Under the pieces are notes generated by a model, which was given only the letters and a program-made list of their open reading frames with translations, made no database searches and was not told the DNA's origin. From Companilactobacillus musae (lineage in GTDB: Bacteria > Bacillota > Bacilli > Lactobacillales > Lactobacillaceae), in the NCBI RefSeq assembly GCF_003967595.1, contig NZ_BIFW01000001.1, positions 124,001-188,000 of the forward strand: 64,000 nt of DNA. Direction: 5' to 3'. How positions within the stretch are numbered: position 1 is the first letter of the stretch; each line of letters opens with the position of its first letter. A program made the position numbers and the translations under genes. Below are positions 1 to 6,611 of the stretch, piece after piece.

Positions 1-207
1 TCAACGAAACCGTTAGTTCAAAAGATATTTTCAGCTTTGAATAATATGACAGTTGATTTTGAGGATAAAAAAATCAAAGTAACGGTTTCGATGGGAGTTT
101 CAGCTGTTTCAAAGCGTGATGATGAGCCAGCAGACTTTTACGATCGGGTCGATATTAATCTGTACTATTCAAAAAAACATGGAAGAATGAGAATAACCGC
201 TCAATAG
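1..207 (+). CDS. GGDEF-domain protein, 3' end only (partial)
   Basis: The first 68 codons of the window are open in frame 1 and end at a TAG. They match the tail of the neighbouring diguanylate cyclase almost position for position: STKPLV against STKPVV, a VTVSMGVS strand against ISISVGVS, a DFYDRVD helix, and a terminal SKKHGRMRITAQ against SKRNGRMQITAA. This is the last part of a GGDEF domain. The GGDEF signature itself lies upstream of the window, so catalytic competence cannot be judged. The tandem arrangement points to a local duplication. A terminator hairpin overlaps the stop codon, so the gene probably ends its own transcript. Confidence 0.85.
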   Translation, partial: STKPLVQKIFSALNNMTVDFEDKKIKVTVSMGVSAVSKRDDEPADFYDRVDINLYYSKKHGRMRITAQ

Positions 208-238
208 TGCTATTTATAACTAAATGGCACTATTTTTA
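206..238 (+). terminator. Rho-independent terminator after the partial GGDEF gene
   Basis: AGTGCTATTTA (206-216) pairs with TAAATGGCACT (221-231) around a TAAC loop, with one T-G wobble. ATTTTTAT follows. The left arm begins inside the TAG stop codon. Confidence 0.75.
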
Positions 239-259
239 TCGTATTTTTTAATAAGAATA

Positions 260-295
260 TTGAAAGAAATTTATCTGGAAAAATATAAATATAAT
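260..295 (+). promoter_or_regulatory. Possible promoter for the diguanylate cyclase gene
   Basis: TTGAAA (260-265) is followed after 18 bases by TATAAA (284-289), and an overlapping TATAAT sits at 290-295. It lies about 60 bases before the TTG start of the next gene. The region is very AT-rich, so chance matches are likely. Confidence 0.35.
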
Positions 296-352
296 AGTAT
301 TGTTAAGATTAACTGATTTTAAAAATGTAATGACATTAGGAGGAAAGAATTT

Positions 353-1480
353 TTGACATGGAACGTTTGGCATGTGTCGCCATTTTTCACTAGTATTTTC
401 TTTATTCTTGGTGTTTTTACGCTTTACCAAGTAATTTATGATGGATTGAAAACGGTGTTACATTCTAAGAATATTAATATTGACGATGATGTACTTAATT
501 CATGGTTCGGAGTTCTCTATATGCTGATTTTTATTTTCAGTATGCAGGCGACAGTTGTAGGCACGCCAATATCTTGGCAGTTCATGAACTTTCAATTGAT
601 AGCCTTGATTTTTTGTTCATATTTTTTGAATATTCATGTTAAATGGTATTTTTTCTTTCCACTAATGCTCTGTTATATGGCTTTTAACGGATCAATTGGT
701 TACTGGGAATCATGGGCACACGGGTTAACTTTAATGTGTTTTTATATGACTTTGAATCATTTTCGTAGGAGTCAAAAGAATCAATATTCATTTATTTATT
801 ACATTACACCGGCAATCTTTTTTGGAGCAATGTTATGGCTATTCATGAAAATCAAATTTAATTTTTCTTGGACAACGTATATTGAAGAATGGTTCTATTT
901 TATTTTATTCGATGTTCTATTGTACAGCTATGTAAATATGATTTTACGTGATAGTAAATTGAAATTACATTTGCTAGAGTTTGCTAATCATGACGCTTTA
1001 ACTAAGACCCAAAATTATGCGGCTTATAGTTCACAAATTAAGTATTTGTTTGAAAATAGTACTAACAATAAATTACATCTTTCGATGATGATGTTTGATA
1101 TTGATCACTTTAAGTCCATCAACGATACTTATGGCCATTTAGCTGGGGATAAGGTTTTACAGCATGTTGTTGACGTTGTACAGACGGTGATTGATGCTAA
1201 TGATCCTAAAGTAAAATTGTATCGAACTGGAGGGGAAGAATTTAATATAATTTTTCCTGGATATGATTTGAATTCAACAAAACCAGTAGTGCGGGAAATA
1301 TTTATGTCTTTGAATCACTTGCCGGTCGAAATAGATGGGAAGTTAATCCATATCTCTATTTCTGTCGGTGTTTCAACGTTGTCCAGTGAGGATGTTGAAC
1401 CAAGTGATTTTTATACACGTGTGGACGGCAATTTATATCATTCAAAGAGAAACGGTCGAATGCAAATAACAGCTGCTTAA
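353..1480 (+). CDS. Membrane-anchored diguanylate cyclase (GGDEF)
   Basis: The 375-residue product should make c-di-GMP from two GTP at the membrane. The N-terminal 200 residues or so are hydrophobic with about six membrane segments and act as an unrecognised sensor. The GGDEF domain fills the C-terminal 170 residues. The metal/GTP motif FDIDHFKSINDTYGH is present, and the active-site loop reads GGEEF at residues 293-297, so catalysis should be intact. The inhibitory I-site RxxD, normally five residues before GGEEF, is replaced by DPKV, so product feedback inhibition through this site is not expected. The start is TTG at 353, supported by TAGGAGGA at 337-344; no better ATG lies in frame. It is the second of two tandem GGDEF genes. 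No EAL or HD-GYP phosphodiesterase and no PilZ receptor is seen in the window. Confidence 0.9.
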   Translation: MTWNVWHVSPFFTSIFFILGVFTLYQVIYDGLKTVLHSKNINIDDDVLNSWFGVLYMLIFIFSMQATVVGTPISWQFMNFQLIALIFCSYFLNIHVKWYFFFPLMLCYMAFNGSIGYWESWAHGLTLMCFYMTLNHFRRSQKNQYSFIYYITPAIFFGAMLWLFMKIKFNFSWTTYIEEWFYFILFDVLLYSYVNMILRDSKLKLHLLEFANHDALTKTQNYAAYSSQIKYLFENSTNNKLHLSMMMFDIDHFKSINDTYGHLAGDKVLQHVVDVVQTVIDANDPKVKLYRTGGEEFNIIFPGYDLNSTKPVVREIFMSLNHLPVEIDGKLIHISISVGVSTLSSEDVEPSDFYTRVDGNLYHSKRNGRMQITAA

Positions 1481-1488
1481 ATAAAAAA

Positions 1489-1533
1489 TGACATCTATAA
1501 GAGTTATGAAGACCCTTTATAGATGTCATTTTT
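1489..1533. terminator. Bidirectional terminator between GGDEF gene and permease
   Basis: TGACATCTATAA (1489-1500) pairs perfectly with TTATAGATGTCA (1517-1528). It is preceded by AAAAAA and followed by TTTTTATT, so it can stop both converging genes. Confidence 0.85.
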
Positions 1534-1554
1534 ATTGTAGATATTTATTTGTAA

Positions 1555-2907
1555 TTAGACTGTTTTTACCTTGCTATTAGCCACTTTAGTTTGTGGCATA
1601 ACTAGGTTAAGGATAATAGCTGCGATTGCTGCTACAGCAATTGGTGAACCTAATAGATATTGTAAAATTTGAGGTGCGTTTTTGGTTACATTAGCGGGTA
1701 AAAGAACCAAGGCTAATGTCAAAATAATTGGAATACCAATAATGTAAAGGTCGCGGTCAGTTGTTTCTAAACCACGGATAACATTTAAACCATTAAGCAT
1801 GATAGTAACAGTGATGATGGCGAATACTCCACCAATAACTGGTGCAGGAATCGCTGCTAGAAAAGCTGATAATTTGCTGAAGAATCCTAGAACTGAGAAC
1901 CAAATACCGGCAAATAAGAAAACTCGTTTACTAGCGACGCCAGTAATAGAGATGACACCAGCGTTAGTTGAATAACCTGTTACAGGAGTTGTACCAAGTA
2001 ATGCAGCAATCATACAACTTAAACCTTCACCGATGATACCATGGTTCCATTGTTTATCAGTGATCTTATGATTGGTAACGGCACCCATAGCGAACCAAGT
2101 ACCAGTAGTTTCAGTTGTAATTACAGCGTAGATGATGATGAAAGTAATAATAGCTGAAGGGCTAAAATTGATACCCCAGTGGAAGATAGTTCTTTGAGGA
2201 AAACCAAACCAAGCAGCTTCGTTGACCGTCTTCCAGTCAAATATTCCCATCATAGTTGAAACAATTGTACCGACGCCAAGTGCCAGGATAATGGAACTAG
2301 TTCTAAAGAAACGACGAACTTTAGGAAATTTTAAACTGATACCAACGGAAACTAATAGAGTTAATGCAGTGATTGAAGCTAAGATAATGTTGTTATCAAT
2401 TTTACCAGGAGCATTGAAGATATTACTGTTTAAAGCAGTTGGGATTAGCGACAATCCTACACAAGTAATAATTGTTCCACCAACTAGAGCAGGTACTAAA
2501 CGATTGATGACCTTTTGAAAAATACCAGTAGCTCCTAAGATAACTAAGATGATTGAACCAACTAAAAGAGCACCAATCAAAGTTCCCATACCGTTGCCTT
2601 TAAGACCACCCGATGCCAAAACAACTCCGGCAGCAGCACCTAATGGTACGAAGGATGGTCCTTGAGAAACAGGCATCTTCATGAAAACAAAAGTTTGAAG
2701 AATAGTTCCAATACCTGCGGCCAAGAATGTTGATTGTAGTAGTCCCATTTGATCGCCTAAGCCCATTGCCATCATGCCAGCAAGAATGATTGGCGGAACA
2801 TAGATATCCATCGCTAAGACGTGTTGAAGCCCCAAGAATCCAGCTTCACCCATACCGATTTTGTCATCTGGTCCAACTAATAAACTGCTTTTATTCTTAT
2901 TTTCCAT
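1555..2907 (-). CDS. NCS2-family purine/xanthine permease
   Basis: The 450-residue protein is hydrophobic throughout and fits the 14-segment NCS2 (NAT) nucleobase-proton symporter fold. An N-terminal QHVLAMDIYVPP segment and the family signature NxGxxxxTG (N315, in TNAGVISITG) are both visible. Substrate choice within NCS2 cannot be read directly. The gene overlaps the 3' end of the guanine deaminase gene by 11 bases on the same strand, so a guanine/xanthine/hypoxanthine carrier is most likely: import guanine, then deaminate it to xanthine. Uracil is less likely. Translation is probably coupled to the upstream gene. Confidence 0.88.
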   Translation of the reverse strand: MENKNKSSLLVGPDDKIGMGEAGFLGLQHVLAMDIYVPPIILAGMMAMGLGDQMGLLQSTFLAAGIGTILQTFVFMKMPVSQGPSFVPLGAAAGVVLASGGLKGNGMGTLIGALLVGSIILVILGATGIFQKVINRLVPALVGGTIITCVGLSLIPTALNSNIFNAPGKIDNNIILASITALTLLVSVGISLKFPKVRRFFRTSSIILALGVGTIVSTMMGIFDWKTVNEAAWFGFPQRTIFHWGINFSPSAIITFIIIYAVITTETTGTWFAMGAVTNHKITDKQWNHGIIGEGLSCMIAALLGTTPVTGYSTNAGVISITGVASKRVFLFAGIWFSVLGFFSKLSAFLAAIPAPVIGGVFAIITVTIMLNGLNVIRGLETTDRDLYIIGIPIILTLALVLLPANVTKNAPQILQYLLGSPIAVAAIAAIILNLVMPQTKVANSKVKTV

Positions 2908-4234
2908 TATCTTCTCCTACACTGTTATGTACTAGTTTTCCTGATACGTAAACTTGTTTGATATTTTCTTTGTTTGTGTGATAAACAAGTCTTTCAAATA
3001 TATCTGAAGCATTATTTGAAAAGACATCGAAGTATTGATCTTGGACAATTTGTAAATCGGCCTTAAAACCAGGTTTAATTTGTCCTGAATTAAGATGCAA
3101 AGCCTTTGCGCCACCGATAGTTGCAAGATAAAAGGCATTAGCACAGGTAATACGTGCGTTATCATTGCCGTTATCTTTTAAAATTTGTGATGACATAACA
3201 GCTTGTTGCATATTACGATAAATACTTGGAGAAAATCCTCCGGAGATATCGGTTCCTAAACCGATGTTAATGTTTTTTTGATGAGCATCTTGAACTCGCA
3301 TAACTGAATTTCCAAAATAAACATTGGAAATGGGACAGTGGGCAAGGGATGCTTTTCTTTCGCGAAAGAGTTTGAAATCTGCGTCAGTTAATTGAGTTCC
3401 ATGAGCCATAACAGCTTTATCAGTTAATAGACCAAATTGATCCAATACTTGAGTATCGCTTTTTTTGAACCGTTCTTGAGCATAACGATCTTCCCAAATA
3501 CTTTCACTGCAGTGTGATTGAATTGGTAAGTTATATTTTTGAGCTAATTTTCCTAATCCGTAAAGAGTTTCGTCTGTACAGCTGGGTACAAAGCGAGGCG
3601 TGATCACGGGAGTTAATTCAGCTTGAGTGTGATTTTGTAACTCTTGAAGGGCCTTAATGAACTTTTCGGTCTCTTTCAATGATACTTGAGATGAATCATC
3701 ACGATAGTAATCAGGAGTCTGTTCAGGATTATCCATCGCTACCTTACCAATGAAGGCTCTTTGTCCTAATTGAGCACAAACCTTTGCTAATTCTAAGTTG
3801 GCGTCATTGTGAATCGAACCAAAATATAATCCGGTTGTAGTTCCGTGAGCAAGTAATTCTTTGACTAAGCTTTGATAGACTTTTTTGGCAAAACTTAAAT
3901 CTTTAAATTTTGCTTCGAGTGGAAAAGTATAGGTATTCAACCATTCGTTTAATGGCTTGTCCAAAGCCAATCCGGCTTGAGACCATTGTGGTGCATGAAT
4001 ATGTAAATCAGTGAATCCTGGCAAAAGAAAACTGCCTTCTGGGATCTTTTGGAGAACGTGGTTATCTATTGCAGCTTGTTTGACTGACTGATAATCGCTA
4101 TCAGTTGCGGATATAACACGGTCAATTGTTCCTGACTGGTCTACACATGTAAGTACTTCTGGTGTAAAATCCGCCTTGTCAAATGTTGCTGAAGAAATAA
4201 TCGTTCCTTCAAAAACAATTTGATAGGTGATAAT
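2897..4234 (-). CDS. guaD: Guanine deaminase, apparent ATT start
   Basis: This amidohydrolase converts guanine to xanthine and ammonia. The metal motif GFTDLHIHAP gives H78 and H80 in full-length numbering. Further zinc-site elements are visible: the IQSHCSES histidine, a MAHGTQL histidine, and the GLGTDISGG aspartate. No ATG, GTG or TTG opens the full frame. A TTG at 4024 lies right at the HxH motif and would delete the N-terminal beta domain. The frame stays open upstream to 4234, adding 70 residues with normal amidohydrolase character (VFEGTIIS, GTIDRVI). On the minus strand AAGGAAG sits six bases before ATT-ATC-ACC at 4234, so ATT is the likely initiator, giving 445 residues, the usual GuaD size. 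A mutation of ATG to ATT with reduced expression is the alternative. Confidence 0.82.
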   Translation of the reverse strand: MITYQIVFEGTIISSATFDKADFTPEVLTCVDQSGTIDRVISATDSDYQSVKQAAIDNHVLQKIPEGSFLLPGFTDLHIHAPQWSQAGLALDKPLNEWLNTYTFPLEAKFKDLSFAKKVYQSLVKELLAHGTTTGLYFGSIHNDANLELAKVCAQLGQRAFIGKVAMDNPEQTPDYYRDDSSQVSLKETEKFIKALQELQNHTQAELTPVITPRFVPSCTDETLYGLGKLAQKYNLPIQSHCSESIWEDRYAQERFKKSDTQVLDQFGLLTDKAVMAHGTQLTDADFKLFRERKASLAHCPISNVYFGNSVMRVQDAHQKNINIGLGTDISGGFSPSIYRNMQQAVMSSQILKDNGNDNARITCANAFYLATIGGAKALHLNSGQIKPGFKADLQIVQDQYFDVFSNNASDIFERLVYHTNKENIKQVYVSGKLVHNSVGEDNGK

Positions 4235-4544
4235 CTAACACTTCCTTAAATTTTATATATGTAAGAGTAACATGAATAATAATGTAAATAAATAGTAAAT
4301 AGTTCGTATTTTACTTTTCAAAATAGCTATTGCCGTTCATAACGTCTCTAAAAAGCATTAATTTCTTTAAATATATATTTTTGTATCCGTTTTTATATAC
4401 TGCTAAATTAGTTTTTAGTAGGAAAGACTTTTACTTTTAGAATGGAATAAATTTAATTGAAAATATTTTAAATATTAACTTGCTTCGAAACGCGAAATAT
4501 GAATTTCAATAATAAAGGTAAATAAATCTTTACAAAAATAGTGC
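4235..4544. other. Non-coding gap upstream of guaD; possible PurBox
   Basis: About 310 AT-rich bases separate guaD from the promoter of the decayed PTS gene. No open frame with a ribosome site is visible. On the minus strand AAAATACGAACTATT (4298-4312) resembles a PurR PurBox (core CGAAC in an A/T context), about 64 bases before the guaD start. No purine riboswitch is recognisable. A convincing -35/-10 pair for guaD was not found. Confidence 0.35.
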
Positions 4545-4573
4545 TTGTTTGCATAGATTTACTTACTTATACT
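4545..4573 (+). promoter_or_regulatory. Sigma-A-type promoter of the decayed PTS gene
   Basis: TTGTTT (4545-4550), a 17-base spacer and TATACT (4568-4573). AAAGGGGAG follows at about 4593 as the former ribosome site. The promoter looks intact although the gene behind it is broken. Confidence 0.6.
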
Positions 4574-4607
4574 TGAAAAATGGGGATTTAGTAAAGGGGA
4601 GACAATT

Positions 4608-5073
4608 TTGTGGAAAAAATTTAGAAGCCAAATTGATTTGAATAGCTGATAAGTTGGCTAATAACGTCGTTCTGAAATCGTTACGCGACGGATTTTTGAT
4701 TATAACGCTGTTGACTTTAATAACATTTTAGGTTTGTAAATCTAAGAGAATCAAGAGTTTAGGGAAGTTGATCATTGTATCAAGTATGTTTGGTATTGGG
4801 GAACCTTTTATCTATAGATTACCAGTTGTTTTGAATCCAATAATAATGATTTCTTTCGTTATAACGCCTATTGTTAATGTACTAATTTCAAATTTATCGT
4901 TTACCTTATATTTAGTGCTGTATATCAACAGTGCTATGTTACCTTGGACAACACCACCTTTAATTTTAAGTTGTCTGACAATTGGTAGCTGACGTGGTGC
5001 AGCTTTGCAATTATTTGAGATTGTTTTAGGAACGGTTATTTATTATCCATTCGTTAAAATACTGGATCAGTAG
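4608..5073 (+). pseudogene. Decayed PTS lactose/cellobiose-family EIIC gene
   Basis: Remnants of an EIIC permease are visible in translation. After a TTG start (4608) the first codons read MWKKFRSQID. A shift of frame then gives ADKLANNVVLKSLRDGF, the usual EIIC N-terminus (compare AANRYVSAIRDGF in the intact gene at 6612). The text jumps near 4729 (in-frame TAG) to KSKRIKSLGK, GIGEPFIYRLPVVLNP and ITPIVNV, which match the last third of EIIC (NEPVLFGMPIIMNP, LTPIVNI). Roughly 250 codons are therefore deleted. Another stop (TGA, 4990) precedes a final piece ending YYPFVKILDQ and TAG. Frameshift, internal deletion and two stops make this a pseudogene. It is probably a former beta-glucoside or lactose permease of the adjacent cluster. 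Confidence 0.85.
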
Positions 5074-5184
5074 TATTTGTTGGAAGAGATGGGCAAATAA
5101 CCAAGATATTATTGTGAGATACTTCCCATGCGTAAGAACAAAATGTTTTATTATTGTAAATAAATGACTTAAAAAATAATTATG

Positions 5185-5198
5185 TGAAACCGTTTACA
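5185..5198 (+). promoter_or_regulatory. cre site (CcpA binding) at the lac operon promoter
   Basis: TGAAACCGTTTACA fits the cre consensus TGAAANCGNTTNCA at every fixed position. It overlaps the -35 hexamer, a placement expected to block RNA polymerase when CcpA/HPr-Ser-P binds. Confidence 0.85.
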
Positions 5199-5221
5199 AA
5201 TAGAAAAATGTGTTTTATACT
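5193..5221 (+). promoter_or_regulatory. lac operon promoter
   Basis: TTTACA (5193-5198), 17-base spacer, TATACT (5216-5221). The -35 lies inside the cre site. The transcript would carry the antiterminator target and terminator as its leader. Confidence 0.8.
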
Positions 5222-5252
5222 AATTTGTGTTGAAAGATGAATATATATTTAG

Positions 5253-5284
5253 TGAATTGTTACTATTAGATTAGGCGAGATCAC
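5253..5284 (+). promoter_or_regulatory. Ribonucleic antiterminator (RAT) target for LacT
   Basis: The stretch containing GAATTGTTACTATTAGATTA and then GGCGAGATCAC resembles the RAT of BglG/LicT/LacT proteins, sharing the ATTGTTACT and AGGC elements. Its 3' end overlaps the left arm of the terminator (from 5274), so the two structures exclude each other as in known leaders. Confidence 0.75.
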
Positions 5285-5351
5285 TTAACGAGTTTTCTAT
5301 AAATGTTCTTTTGGATATTTATAGAAAAACGTTAGTGGTCTCGCTTTTTTT
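5274..5351 (+). terminator. Leader terminator controlled by antitermination
   Basis: GCGAGATCACTTAACG (5274-5289) pairs with CGTTAGTGGTCTCGC, and a second stem lies inside it (TTTCTATAAAT with ATTTATAGAAA). Seven T residues follow. It should end transcripts unless LacT binds the RAT. Confidence 0.88.
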
Positions 5352-5374
5352 GTTGTTAGAAAGGGGGTAAAGCA

Positions 5375-6235
5375 ATGGTAAAGATTGCCCAAGTCTTTAA
5401 CAATAATAGTGCGCTAGTCAACCTAGGAGATGATCGCCAAGCAATTGTAAAAGGCAAAGGAATCGCTTTTAAAAAGACTAAAGGAATGGAAATAGATACT
5501 AGTAAAATAGAACGTACTTTTTATTTAAATACAAAATCATCGCAGAAAAATTTATATTTTTTGATTAAAGATATTCCAATAGATATAGTTACCACTACTT
5601 ATGAAATTATTGATTATGCAATCAAAAAATATAACTATGATATTTTGGATTATGTTTATATAACCTTAGGTGATCATATTTTTGGAGCTTATAAAAGATT
5701 ATTGGCTCATACGTATAAGGAAAGTTTGATTCCTGATATGAGTCAGCAATATCCAACCGAATATCTTATTGCTGAACATGCATTATTAGTTATAAATCGT
5801 AACTTGCATGTTAATTTTCCTAAGTCTGAAATAAAAAGTATTGCTCTACACTTTATAAATGCCAAAGGAGAGGAAACGAAGAAAAGCGATTTAAAGGAAA
5901 ATATGACTAAGGAAATTAATAATATCGTAATTTCAATTTTAAAGAAAAATCATATTTATCGTCTGGAAGGTAATGGAAATTACTTTGATCGTTTCATGAT
6001 TCATTTACAGTATTTGGCAGGTAGACTTAATAACAATGAGAACGAAGATAAAGATTTTAGTAATAAGTTAGAACAAGAGATGAGAATTGAATATCCAAAT
6101 TCATCAAGAATTGCACGAGAAATATACGATAATCTTCAATCTAAATTTGATACAAGGATTAGTAGTAATGAACTTTTATATTTCATAATTCATATTCAAC
6201 GACTAACTCAAGAAAAAGTAAAAGGTAAGGAGTAA
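5375..6235 (+). CDS. lacT: BglG/LicT-type transcriptional antiterminator (LacT)
   Basis: The 286-residue protein has the three-part BglG layout. A CAT RNA-binding domain (about residues 1-55, starting KIAQVFNNNSALV and including GKGIAFKK) is followed by PRD1 (about 70-170, with GDHIFGAYKR and ALHFINA histidine motifs) and PRD2 (about 175-280, with RFMIHLQYLAG and FIIHIQRL). PTS-dependent phosphorylation of PRD histidines controls dimerisation. The gene follows its own RAT/terminator leader and heads a PTS operon whose last gene is LacG-like, so lacT is the natural name. A strong AAAGGGGG site precedes the ATG. A close paralogue lies at 10775. Confidence 0.9.
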   Translation: MVKIAQVFNNNSALVNLGDDRQAIVKGKGIAFKKTKGMEIDTSKIERTFYLNTKSSQKNLYFLIKDIPIDIVTTTYEIIDYAIKKYNYDILDYVYITLGDHIFGAYKRLLAHTYKESLIPDMSQQYPTEYLIAEHALLVINRNLHVNFPKSEIKSIALHFINAKGEETKKSDLKENMTKEINNIVISILKKNHIYRLEGNGNYFDRFMIHLQYLAGRLNNNENEDKDFSNKLEQEMRIEYPNSSRIAREIYDNLQSKFDTRISSNELLYFIIHIQRLTQEKVKGKE

Positions 6236-6241
6236 ATTATT

Positions 6242-6586
6242 ATGGCAGTTACAAAAGAGGATATTTCAATGACGGGATTTGCTATCGTTGCTTACGCAGG
6301 AGATGCAAAGACAGCTTTATTAAAAGCTTTAGATAATGCTCGTGAGGGAAAAATTGATGAGGCAAAAAAGTTAGTAGAAGAAGCTAATCAATCAATTGTT
6401 GACGCCCATAATGAACAAACAAAATTGTTAGCAAATGAAGCTGGCGGGATGGATATGGATGTCACATTCATTATGGTTCATGGACAAGATACTTTGATGA
6501 CAACAATGATGATGATGGATGAATGCAAGTTCTTCATTGATGAGTATGAAAGAATTAATAAGATTGAAAAAAAATTAGATATGTAA
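6242..6586 (+). CDS. lacF: PTS lactose/cellobiose-type EIIA
   Basis: The 114-residue cytosolic protein forms the helical EIIA-Lac trimer that receives phosphate from HPr and passes it to EIIB. The phospho-accepting histidine is H80 in MVHGQDTLMTTM. A helical first half (AGDAKTALLKALDNAREG) and a C-terminal helix complete the fold, and length is typical for LacF/CelC. The start ATG lies six bases after the lacT stop, and AAGGAGT overlaps that stop, so translation is coupled. Lactose and cellobiose EIIA proteins cannot be told apart by sequence alone; the LacG-like enzyme downstream favours lactose. Confidence 0.88.
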   Translation: MAVTKEDISMTGFAIVAYAGDAKTALLKALDNAREGKIDEAKKLVEEANQSIVDAHNEQTKLLANEAGGMDMDVTFIMVHGQDTLMTTMMMMDECKFFIDEYERINKIEKKLDM

Positions 6587-6611
6587 ATTAAAAAATGGGG
6601 GAAAGGTAATT

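Noticed and set aside
1555-4234. Assigning uracil as the NCS2 substrate
   Set aside because: The gene overlaps guanine deaminase and no pyrimidine gene is near, so a purine is the better reading.
4235-4300. Purine riboswitch in front of guaD
   Set aside because: None of the conserved purine aptamer loop sequences are present.
4768-4992. A 74-codon membrane protein as an independent gene
   Set aside because: Its sequence is the middle of the EIIC C-terminal third, coding continues in frame before and after the stops, and no ribosome site precedes it.
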